Source of the DNA: Sipunculus nudus
Lineage: Eukaryota > Annelida > Sipuncula > Golfingiida > Sipunculidae
Length of the DNA stretch: 64,000 nucleotides
Assembly: GCA_026874595.1 (NCBI GenBank)
Contig: CM049307.1
Coordinates: 55,389,870-55,453,869 of the forward strand
Direction: 5' to 3'
Made by a program: the position numbers and the translations under genes. Shown in pieces: positions 21,055 to 30,844 of this stretch. How positions within the stretch are numbered: position 1 is the first letter of the stretch; every line of letters starts with the position of its first letter. The notes under the pieces were generated by a model. That model was given only the letters and a program-made list of their open reading frames with translations. It was not told where the DNA came from and did not search any database.

Positions 21055-23664
21055 AAATTTACAACGAAAATGTAAATGTTAGATTCGTTCTGCACCTATA
21101 TACTTCTAGTGTATATATATATATATATTTTATCCGTGATGTATTCAAGTCCACATTATCCGAGTGCATGTTTAAGTCCAGGACATTTGAGTCTAAAGTC
21201 TTTGAGGTTCGAATCCAAGTATACCAATCCAAAAGAGTCTAATTCCACGTCCCACTCTGATTACAATACAAATATAGATAAATTTAAGATAATTTAATAT
21301 GAAAATTCGGATTATCATGCATTTTTGTAAGTTATTTGCTTTTACTTTAATTGTAAATACCGTTTATAGCTCCCAATGCTATATCCCCTGTACCGCCTAG
21401 TTGTCGTCAGTGACTGGTTTTTATTATTTTGGAGAGACACAGACCTACACGGCGCTAGCAGTCGAGATTTTTTGTTATTATTTTACAGGGACACAAACCT
21501 GTAACGCGCTAGCTTTTTGAGTAACTGTTGGTTATTATTTTACAGAGGCACAGACCTGTACTCCCCTTGCTGTCGTCAGTGATCTTACAGAGGCGGAAGA
21601 TGCTTTTTTGCTGCTCCTAAACAGGAAGATAGATGAACTTGAAAGTACTGGGGAACCAGAAATCACACGAGTCATCGCGGCATGCAAACTTGTCAAATTT
21701 TACATGGAGACAGGCCAGTACACAACAGCTGGTGAAGAACCCGGAGAAATAAAACTACCATCTAGTGAGTACCGGGACGATGATACGTTTTATACGGAGA
21801 TAAGTAAATGCACTAGAAACCACGTGACCAGAGAAACTAGCACACCCATCACAACGTCAGTCCTTGCAAAACTTTCAGATCCGTTGGCATCACAGACTGA
21901 ACCTATAGATCTTTCTCAGTCTATAAACTCTCAGTCATATTCCGGAAACCTGGATGTTCTGTGTATGGTAAATTCTCTGACTGCTACAACAGCTCCTGGT
22001 CAAATAAAACTCTTGGATCCATTAGCCGTAGAGAATGAACCTGTGGATCTTTCGCGACCCAGCACCTTTCGTACATTTCCTACAGACCTGGAAGCTACGC
22101 GGATGACACAATCGCCGGCTTCTGCTGCCAGAGAAGACATACGGCGATCTCTGGAAAAGCAGTTGACGCAACTCTGCTACGATGACGCCCTCTGTGAGGA
22201 AGACCTGGCACTAGCACGCAGAGAATGTTCTATGCCTGAATCCTTGGATTATGAACTTGACACTTCGTCCAGTCGAAATACCGCAAATGAACCTGCCATC
22301 ACAGGTGGCGACCTCTGTGACACACATGAACTACCAGTCAGCCCTGGTCGTTTGATTATCGACGAAGACCCGATTTCCGTTGACACGCCTTGTAATCACG
22401 TGACCTCCCCTCTGGACTCTGATTCGTCAACAGTGGTGTACGAAATGCTCAGCCAAAGAAGTTTCATACAAGAACCTACTTTTGATCAAACACGGTGTTA
22501 CCATAACAACACGCTCTGGGAAAGGTCCCAAGAAATAACCGGTGGGGATTATCAGCAGACGACAAACACAAAAGACATTAAAGTAAATATGAGTGCTGCC
22601 ACCTATCCCCGCGAGAATATGCCAGTATTATATCCTGAAACTGACCTCGCGGATTCACAGAATGATAATAGGGTATCTGAACAGCACTTGAATGACTGCA
22701 TGTTCCATGGTGCCATCTCTTCAGTTACACACAATTGCATGCACAGCGGATCAGACGACCCTGCTGGGAATAACCAACTCTCGTACGGTGCTGCCATCTA
22801 TCCACAGAATTACGTACCATGCTTGTCCTTTGGTGAAACTGTTGACCAACGCCTGCAGACACCTATTGTGAGAGATAATTTTCAAGTTGCCAATCAAATT
22901 TGTCCCGCATCGGACGCTTTATCTCAACAAGACTTTTCTCTTATTTCTGAAACCAATGAGGACGTCCAGACTGAGTTCAACATGTCCGTGCTACAGTTGG
23001 CAGTTCACAATCTCGGACAGCTCCAAGTCCCACCGCCAGTTGACGCCATAAGCACGGACACCTACAGTAAAATGTACCAGACGACAGCCCTGGATAGACT
23101 TACCTTGCACCTCGGTCTGAACAAACGATATCACAAGATGAAGCTTACAGTGACGTATCCTAAACAGACTCCGCCCCCAGACGTTGACGTCACTATTCCC
23201 AAGAGAAAACCGCTACGGAGACCTAAAATGGTGAGTAAATTCAATATCAAATATTTTAACTGGAATATTACAGATATTCTTAACTGGAATATTAAAATGG
23301 TTAAGTTTAAATCTATGTCATTCTGAAAGTGACTTAGACGCAGCCCATTGACATATCCAATCTGTTACCATGATACATTATTGTGTCAAGTGATTAGTTC
23401 ATATATATTTTCGAATAATTGGTTCGATATACTGACATCAACGCCATTTCTTGCAATTGGTTTATGTATTCGGAATTTCCATTTCACACCGCACCATATA
23501 CCATGAGTATCGTTTTAGTGTACCCTGTTAAACTTATGGATATATGATAAGAGAGAAATATATATTTCAGCGTAATAACCCCTCCATTTCATTAAAACAT
23601 TTCATGTGTATCATTTCAGGCTTTTCCAAGTCAGCAAACCATCGGACCGGTGGATAGATCATAG
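19220..23664 (+). CDS. Uncharacterised 880-residue nuclear-type protein with two PxDLS motifs (five coding exons)
   Basis: I do not recognise this gene. Exons 19220-19991, 20282-20356, 20710-20775, 21546-23230 and 23620-23664 have AG/GT borders and matching phases (1-1-1-0) and sum to 2643 bases. The first 257 residues are very basic (P-K-K-K-L near the start, P-A-K-K-A-R-L-E, R-R-T-R-K-A-R), suggesting a nuclear protein. Residues of about 318-360 look helical. P-I-D-L-S (424-428) and P-V-D-L-S (470-474) match PxDLS, the motif by which repressors bind CtBP. They sit in a repeated D-P-L-A-x-x-x-E-P-x-D-L-S unit 46 residues apart. A second internal pair is A-A-T-Y-P-R-E-N-M-P-V-L and A-A-I-Y-P-Q-N-Y-V-P-C-L. 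The tail is basic (P-K-R-K-P-L-R-R-P-K-M). No signal peptide, membrane segment or enzyme motif is seen. Corepressor recruitment is inference. Upstream non-coding exons may exist. Confidence 0.75.
20282..20356 (+). CDS. Exon 2 of the PxDLS gene (75 bases, phase 1-1)
   Basis: The acceptor is TTTTGTAG and the donor GTAACA. Encodes about 25 residues ending V-V-P-S-V-G-S-A. It is similar in size, phase and ending to exon 3, suggesting exon duplication. Because it is 75 bases it can be skipped without a frame change. Confidence 0.65.
20710..20775 (+). CDS. Exon 3 of the PxDLS gene (66 bases, phase 1-1)
   Basis: The acceptor is TTTCAAAAG and the donor GTAACT. Encodes 22 residues ending S-V-A-P-S-V-V-H-A, a relative of the exon 2 ending. 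It is also frame-neutral if skipped. Confidence 0.65.
20920..20957. repeat. (CT)n microsatellite
   Basis: Uninterrupted CT run followed by CACACA, inside intron 3 of the PxDLS gene. Confidence 0.95.
21007..21052. repeat. (AT)n microsatellite
   Basis: AT dinucleotide tract inside intron 3 of the PxDLS gene. Confidence 0.95.
21361..21600 (+). repeat. Tandem decayed copies of the exon 4 acceptor region
   Basis: Four stretches of about 60 bases repeat the pattern TTATTATTTTACAG, then CACAGACCTGTA, then a CGCTAGC or TTGCTGTCGTCAGTG block. The last is the real start of exon 4. The earlier three carry stops or lost acceptors. Confidence 0.7.
21546..23230 (+). CDS. Exon 4 of the PxDLS gene (main exon, PxDLS motifs)
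   Basis: The acceptor is TTATTTTACAG and the donor GTGAGT after AAAATG. Encodes residues 305-866. The 561-codon open frame far exceeds chance in this AT-rich DNA. It has higher GC and many CpG/ACG codons compared with the flanks. PxDLS codons begin at 21902 and 22040. Helix-like, Leu-rich sequence lies near the start. Confidence 0.82.
23620..23664 (+). CDS. Exon 5 of the PxDLS gene (last 14 residues and TAG)
   Basis: The acceptor is TCATTTCAG, preceded by a pyrimidine-rich stretch. Joined in phase 0 to exon 4 it adds A-F-P-S-Q-Q-T-I-G-P-V-D-R-S and then TAG. Without this splice the frame would run on into AT-rich intron-like sequence to 23326. Confidence 0.65.
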   Translation, partial: AFPSQQTIGPVDRS

Positions 23665-24753
23665 TACCTGAACCTGCCAGTAGAAGCCGCTAACGTCACG
23701 TTGTTGAGCTTTGCCGCTGATCAGCCATGAACAAAGTCGTCTAATATAAAAGTCACACATATACCGCTACACATAATACAACTTGCTGTCATTCACTGTA
23801 TAGTCTGTTTATGGTCTGTATATCTTTCTTCATGGTATAGGTGCATTTCACTGAAATCAACTTTGGGGGACTAAGAGAACTGACTTTTTTTTTCTGCGGA
23901 AAATTGTATCTAATAATCTTTTTACTTGTGAACCAACTTTCCATTTTATTTTTCACGGACCGCATCTTTTTTTCTGTTAGTGAACCCGTATTTGTTTTGT
24001 TCATGGTGAACCCATATTTGGTATTTTTGTCAGTGACGTCGCTTTATACACACAACTATTCCAGAAATTATAAGAAGTGACTCATATTTTTCTGTTTATT
24101 TTTAAATTTTAAGAAGTTTTCTTTTATCATTAAAAGATGTCAAGAGCTGACAAGTGACCGTCAGTACAGAGTCATGTTGGCATTTGACCATCGGTTCACA
24201 GTCAATAAACTGATTTTGACATACATTGTATACATATTACGTTACACACATTATTTATTTGCACTGCGACTCTGTTGCACCCACTTTAGCCACACAACAG
24301 TTAAGCTGTCCATCAATGAAACACATGGTCTAATCCACACTGCACAGAATCGTTCTAAAAAAACGACAACTGGCGGAAGGGTCGGTCTTATCATCAAGCA
24401 AATCACCTTGCACGTCAAAATATATAGGAGGGTTTCAGACTGTATGAAGTAACCTTACGATCCATCCATTGTAAATACTGTGACATCTCTTTGACGTTAA
24501 GATCAGTTTTACTTGATATTGTGTCATGGACATTCTTACAAATATGACATGTTTACAAAGCCTTATTACTACTTCTGAAAACACATACACAGACACAAAT
24601 ACAATCGCTTATGAATATGTTGACATAATTTCTACTCCACAAACACGAACAAAACACAAGTACAATAAATCATGCTTTATTTATATATTTTTGCATTTCA
24701 TTGCAATTTCATAATCACTGTTATAGCAGGTGATGAAAGCTTGTATTAATAAA
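23665..24753 (+). other. Probable 3' UTR of the PxDLS gene with AATAAA signals
   Basis: No coding sequence is seen after the TAG. Plus-strand AATAAA occurs at 24664-24669 and 24748-24753, giving a 3' UTR of about 1.0-1.1 kb. The second signal is followed by a T/GT-rich stretch (24775-24790), which fits a cleavage site. Confidence 0.5.
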
Positions 24754-24911
24754 GACAATAGTACACGATAAACTTTGTTTTCTTGTGTGTTAATAACATG
24801 TAAATTACACCTTCGCCTTCCCAAAAATTTAACTTGAACATGATTTCATTCTACTCTCTGGTGCCACACAAATGGACAGACAAAGAGAGAGAGAAAGAGT
24901 GGGAGAAAAAG

Positions 24912-24962
<51 letters not shown>

Positions 24963-25569
24963 GATATAACCTTTGACGGGTACTGGAGAAGTGTCAGTGA
25001 ATGTGAGTTTATGGTTGTACATGTAATGGACACTTGTAATGGCGGAGTGATGTTAAAACGTATTTCTATTGAGGGGTCCCGATTAGAAGGCATAAACGAC
25101 AATTTTTCTATAATCGATTCGTAATTGCAAACGTTTGTATGTGCATGAGCTGAACTGTTAGTTCTAACTAAATACATACCACACTGGAAGGCCAAAACAA
25201 TACTCTAGAACAACATTTTTTACTTTCAGTTCCAAATCATACCAGTGGTTTGTTATATCACACGTCAGATGTCATTTTGTTTGCGCATGGTCACCTGATT
25301 AGTACTGGCGTAATAACGTCGAACACTATAGTTACAGGTAAAATGTACTTTGACGCAGGAGCCATCAGCGCACAACCTGTTATGCTGAATACGAAAAACA
25401 CTAGTATATGCTTGCAGATGTTATCACTTCACAACAGACCTGCAAGTTACAGAAATATCTAATAATCAAACAACTTTGCACGTGAAACCTGTCAAAGGCA
25501 AGGGACCAAGCAACTGATGACATAGTTTTACATAGGCCTAATCCATGTACTGTCAAATAGCGGATTACA
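24754..25569. other. No gene seen; (GA)n tract at 24916-24962
   Basis: Apart from the GA microsatellite there is only a weak acceptor-like TTTACTTTCAG at about 25229 followed by a 70-codon frame, with no donor or homology to support an exon. Confidence 0.4.
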
Positions 25570-25585
25570 GCTTTAAGACCCATTT

Positions 25586-25790
25586 TCCATGCTCGCGTTT
25601 CCGCGCCCTGAAAAAAAAGCGCTGAATTGAGCTTTTCCATGTGCGCGGAAACGCATTGACGTTCTTGACCTCCACAAGACTCACCCTTGCGCGTTTTCGC
25701 GTGCATGGAAAGATACACAAGAGCGGATCACGCGCTGAAAAATCGCGCATCGCACGGTGATCATTTCACACGCGCGGAAACCATTTTCAT
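25586..25790. mobile_element. CpG-rich foldback element
   Basis: TTTCCATGCTCGCG on the left is answered by CGCGTGCATGGAAA near 25700, and CGCGGAAAC words recur. The sequence is CpG-rich in an AT-rich setting and has the look of the foldback families at 27.0-28.4 kb. The ends are not well fixed. Confidence 0.4.
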
Positions 25791-26109
25791 TTCATTTAGA
25801 CCAACAAGCTCCGTAAAATCAACATGGAATATTCAAGAAAAAAATTTAGAAGGCAGATATTCCGCATGCATGAACACCTCAGTATGCATATTTTGTAAAT
25901 GACCAAAAGGCCAGAGTCTGCGTGTAATACGTAAAGTATTTTTAATTAAACATGCAGAGCATTATTTGTTTTCATATTTTTTGTTGACAGACACAAGATA
26001 AATTAAGCATTAAAATATGTTCAGTAGAGATAAAGGTAAAGTCCCATGATAGCAACTAGAAATTTGAATCTATAATAATATAGGAATATATAAAAATGGA
26101 AAAAATATT

Positions 26110-26640
26110 ACAAGAGCACCCCAAATGGTCCATAATACGCCTGTCGTGTGTCTTGTGACCTCTGACCTCATTGAATATGCGCGTGTTTTGCAGAGAATGT
26201 AATTCAGATGAGAAACTCTATAGGTAAATATTTATAATCAGTGTCATGAAAATCCATAAGATTTTCGGTAATTCAATATGGTGCCACCAAAGTCTGGTGA
26301 ACTCTGACCTCATAAAATATATGTGGATTTTGCTGGAAATCGAACTTAGGCGAGATATTCTGTTGATTAATATTTCTGTTGAGTTTTAACAAAATGCATC
26401 TTTTAACTCGAAAGTTATGGCGGCAGCACCATAAAGTTGTCTAATGACCTCTGACCTTATTAATTATGCGTTGATTTTGCCCATAATCGAACTCGGGCGA
26501 GATAATCTATTGTTAAGTAGTTATGGGGGGTTTCGTAAAAAAAACATCAATGCCCCGGTAAGTATATATCGCGGTGACACGAAAGTAAACGGACAGACGG
26601 ACGGACGGACCATGGGTATACTATAATACGTCCCATTATA
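26110..26640. repeat. Diverged tandem repeat of about 160-165 bp with GGAC tail
   Basis: Three units share CTGACCTCATT.AATATGCG...TTTTGC..AGAATCGAACTC.GG.GAGATA. The block ends with ACGGACAGACGGACGGACGG and CCATGGGTATACTATAATACG. A single related copy occurs at 49780-49990 in the MAP2K intron 1. Confidence 0.65.
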
Positions 26641-27049
26641 GACGAGCGTATAAAAATGAAGGTGCTTCAGCTAGTGACTTACTAGTCTCACTTAAGTTAA
26701 ATAAAAGTATCCATTTGAGACATTCATTCATATTAAAAACACTGCACGACAATCCTGCGCTTAAGGTATAATTTTGGGGTTATTATCCGTAACAAATCTG
26801 AAGATCCGAAAATGTGGTTTGACCCAAAATACTTAGACTGCTTATTTTCTTATCAAATACCCCTAAAGAATGTCTCACTTATTAAGATGTGATAGCCGAT
26901 ACAGACATGTTAGCGATTTTAGCGCTGATAATTAGTTCTTGTGCACTAACTGACGTCACGAGCAAAAATGCGAGCCGAAAAGTCGAACACGAATAGACTT
27001 TTTTTATCGCGCTGAATGCAAACGCACAGAAGAGCGTACATTGAAAACG

Positions 27050-27404
27050 GGCCTAAAGCCGCGTGTCCACTTATACGAATGCGGTGCGTGTGCGGTGCGG
27101 ATACGTATGCGGATATTTTGTATGTGTGTGTCCATTAGATACGTTTTTCAAGCGTTTTTAGGTTTTCACTCTCTTTAACCTCTACAAAATGGCACGTTAC
27201 CGTATACGTTTCCGCATGCGTTTCCGTATCCGCGGCTACAAGGTCCGGTTTTTTAAAAACGTATCCGTTTCCGCACGTCGCACGCATACCGCCCGCATAA
27301 GTGGACACACTCCTTCTTTATTCCATATGCGCGATTTAAAACGCGTCCGCATCCGCATCCTTATCCGTATCCGTACCGCATAAGTGGACACGCAGCTTTA
27401 GGCC
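27050..27404. mobile_element. Foldback MITE, GGCCTAAAGC termini
   Basis: Terminal inverted repeats of about 25 bases: GGCCTAAAGC(C/T)GCGTGTCCACTTAT at both ends. The interior is made of repeated GCGGATACG / CGTATCCGC words. No coding capacity. No clean target duplication seen. Confidence 0.75.
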
Positions 27405-27858
27405 GTATCCGCACTTGTATCGCATCTAAACCGTATTATATTAAACCGGTTTACTTTAGTCTCGAAGTAATTCGCTTTGCGTCCGCACTGTTGTTCGCTT
27501 TACAATAGCCTAAACTGGTTTATACCACATAATTTGAGTTTGCTGTCCGCACTTGGTTCGTAATCCGATTCAGGCCTGCAACTGAGCGCTCCTTCGCGCA
27601 ACGCATACTGGGGCAGTATCAAGGGTACCGGTGAAGGCCGTTCGCAGAAACTGGACTCATTCGGACTAGAAGCGGGTTGCCAGTAAGCACTAGAAACTGG
27701 TTTACTGTAAACCGGACTAAAGTAAACCGGAGTCCTGTTGTCCGCCTTTCAAGTGGACTACAGTAAACTTAACTGATGCGGATTATTGGCCTAGCGGGGA
27801 CAGAGTTAACCGATTCACGATCTGGATTATTTGCTAGTCTGGATACGGTCTGAGAGGT
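27401..27858. mobile_element. Adjacent foldback element, CCGTATCC termini
   Basis: A 16-base perfect inverted repeat CCGGTTTACTTTAGTC (27446-27461 and 27725-27740), plus CCGTATCC/GGATACGG near the ends. It directly abuts the previous element. Confidence 0.5.
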
Positions 27859-28009
27859 AAAGATCATCGAAATACTTTGTTGTTATACTTATTTATAACA
27901 TAAGCGTACTATACGCAAGGACGCATAGAGTACGCACGTATTATTTCCCTTGTTTACACGCAGTCAGTCATGTATATACAGTCAGTGTGACGTGTTCACA
28001 AAATCCCTA

Positions 28010-28388
28010 AAGCCGTGTTTCCATGTATCCGTAAATCTCGTACGTCTCGTACGCAAAAAAAATCGCATCGCTCTTTTTAAGATGAACTGTTTCCATGTGT
28101 ACGTTCTAACGTGCTCCGCATGCATATCCGCAAAAACGGACCGCATCGAAACGGACCGTTGAGCGATTTATCCATTTTGCGGATGGCAAAATTGCCTACA
28201 TTTCCCAACAGTGCCCCGGCGCCAGGTCACCGGGTGCATTTAAAATAAACTTGAGCATATATGCAGTTTCATAAGAGGCACGCGAAAGGGTATCCGCAAG
28301 AAGAACGTGCGTACTTATGGAAACAGTTTTTGCGGACTATGCACTATGGAGGTACGTACGTCTTTTGCGGATACATGGAAACACAGCA
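28010..28388. mobile_element. Foldback MITE, AAGCYGTGTTTCCATG termini, copy 1
   Basis: Left end AAGCCGTGTTTCCATG, right end CATGGAAACACAGC, with CpG-rich TACGT/CGCA words inside. An inverted relative lies at 53443-53825 in the MAP2K intron 1, matching over TCCGTAAATCTC and TCTTTTTAA..TGAACTG. Confidence 0.75.
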
Positions 28389-28906
28389 TAAAACGTTCAC
28401 AGAGACGCATTCATACAAACATAACAATACCACACAATCATACCGAGATATGTAGGGCCTGAGCTACACATACAAGTGTACTTCACACTCGCACTGTTAT
28501 CAACGCTTTGTAAACAACGGGAAATATCAATGAAACATCTGTATATGATAAAATGTTTTATTGTTTATTAATAACAGGTAGGCCGTTTAAGATACACACT
28601 ATCTTTACATACAAACTTTCTTTAAGATGAATACATCCAACATGTTCACTGATAACAGAACAACGGCGCCCTCTGGTGCCACATTGAAGAAATAAACTTC
28701 AGGATGCAACAAAACAATTAACTTCAGAACGAGACGATTAAGACCATGTGATTTAGATACGTCATGTGACTCTCACACCTTGTGACTTCTTGACATGAAA
28801 TCTTGTTTAAAATGTTAAATTCCTTAGTGGTTCAACTAATAGCGTCCATATTAAGAGTGATTATTTCTACCAAAGATATCTGATCCAGTTGTGGCTTTGT
28901 CGTATA
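28389..28906. other. No gene seen
   Basis: AT-rich, with minus-strand AATAAA words near 28560-28570 that could serve a very long MAP2K 3' UTR. No other feature. Confidence 0.35.
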
Positions 28907-29231
28907 TACAGAGCTACAGGCCTCTGCCTTCCTTTATACCACCGGACAAAGCGCATGCAACGGGCTGCGCAGCACTTGTTGTGACCCCGTGTGTTGGGTG
29001 CCTTTCCTAGGGAGCCGATGCGCATGTGTTACATCATGATTGCTAACCTATTGGCTCATCCGGCTGAAATGTAATGCATGCTCCCCGCAGACTGAAACAA
29101 TCGTTCGTGTTACTAGCGGTCGGCTCACAATAGGAAAGGCCCCTATCATACAGGGTCACAACATGTGCTTTGCAGTATTTACATGCACTCGCTCCGCTAG
29201 ATAAACGAAGGCAGAGGCCTGTGGCTCTGTA
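28907..29231. mobile_element. Long foldback element
   Basis: 325 bases. Termini TACAGAGCYACAGGCCTCTG are inverted at both ends. Inner blocks also pair across the centre: TTGTGACCC with GGGTCACAA, GCCTTTCCTA with TAGGAAAGGC, and GAGCCGA with TCGGCTC. The two arms therefore form a stem of up to about 140 bases. Confidence 0.8.
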
Positions 29232-29236
29232 CATAC

Positions 29237-30455
29237 TACTAGGCCACTCTTAGTTGTTCATGAACCATCCTTTTATATGAAAAATGGACCTAAAACATTT
29301 GTGTTGATTAAATGTATCATTTCTAGGACTGAAGCAGAGTTCTGTATATTTCCTGACAAGCTTGCAAAATTCCACAAATTTGTCCAGACTGGACTTATTT
29401 TAATTTGCCCACTTGCACCTTTTTTCGACCCCTGTTTATCTGGCACATCATTTTAATCAGTATTTATAAATGCTTGTAATATTATTTGATCTTGTTAATA
29501 TACAGTATTTATTATATTTTCTTTTATATATTCACTTCTGTATATTACAGGATAAATAAATACCATACAATACTTAATTATGTCTGAATAACCAGCATTA
29601 TAGATGTAGATGACAATTATAATTCAAATCATTATAAGTGTCAATGGCAAAGTAAATGAATGTCAAAAATTGAATATCTGCGAGCAAAGGGTTTTGACTA
29701 TGAAAACCATCCTTTAAAACCTAGCATTCCAACTGAAAATTATTATCTGTCAATCACAAGATGAAGTTAAACATAGTCTGCTTGAATCTGAAAGCACTGA
29801 ACACCATCACATCAACCACTTTATAACAGATATATGAAACTCCAATCTATATGACTTTCTATATTATCATTTTATTCCTCATTACCAAAGAGTAAAAATA
29901 CCTATATACAAATTCATATATACATAGCTAATTAATCATACTCTCCTTGAAATGTACACTTATTCTAACTAATTTAATTAATACAATTAGCATCCAGGTG
30001 CCATCCGTGTGAGGTGATTCAGTGCAACTTATATTCCAAAACAATAATATAGAAGCATATCTAAGATAAAAGATTCAGAAACCAACAGCATGCAGAGACA
30101 TTTAGTAAATAGTTGCATTTCTGTCTCATTGAGCAGACTTTACTTGTTTTTGTAGTATACCTATGATCCAACATGGATAGCTGTGAGCACAGGTTCCTCA
30201 TATATATGTCTAACATATGACATAATCAGTTCTGGTAATCTGTATTTGATTAAAATGATGTTCAACATATATAATGAAATGTGTGTGCTATCAGGTTTAC
30301 AAGGTAGAAATGTTGTGTCAAACATTCAACTTCCTGAATATCCAACACTCCATATGTCCAACATTAAGTTTTCCCGGTGAAAATGACCAGACATTTTGTA
30401 CCAAAATATATTTGTCAACACACAAATCATATACAGCAAACCTAATGCTATCAAA
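29237..30455. other. No gene seen
   Basis: AT-rich sequence without supported exons or paired repeat ends. Confidence 0.4.
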
Positions 30456-30836
30456 TAGGGCTGCAAGGAGTACTCGAGTACTCGAATCCGGGTAATACTC
30501 ACTGAGTGTTCAAGTCCAAAATTTGGACTCGAGTACTCGTGTTTGTACATTTTAGCATATCTACTACAATATTACTACAAATATACGGGCAGTCTGTAGG
30601 CCTATTTATTCATTATCTTAGCCTGGCATGGGGCTCAAACATATGCTAGTCAAATTAACAGAGGTCTTGTTATGAAATTTATCTATTCCTTCGTTGGGAT
30701 GAAGTTAAGCCATCATGAAGCATCGTTAAACAGATTTCTGTTTTTTCTTTACAGCCTTGCCATGGTAAAGAGTACTCGAGTCCGAGTTGGGCAATGCCTA
30801 TTGGGTACTTGAGTCCAAACTTTTGTTTCAGCCCTA
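30456..30836. mobile_element. Non-autonomous hAT element with perfect 8-bp target duplication
   Basis: 381 bases from TAGGGCTGCAA to TTTCAGCCCTA. CTATCAAA lies directly outside both ends (30448-30455 and 30837-30844). Subterminal GAGTACTCGAG and GGACTCGAGTACTCG repeats are present. No coding capacity. Confidence 0.87.
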
Positions 30837-30844
30837 CTATCAAA

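Noticed and set aside
21204-21222. Perfect B-box-like GGTTCGAATCC
   Set aside because: No A box or tRNA-like sequence at the right distance; a chance match.
25250-25462. Possible extra exon after TTTACTTTCAG downstream of the PxDLS gene
   Set aside because: Lies beyond the AATAAA signals, has no donor in frame and the protein shows no similarity to anything recognised.
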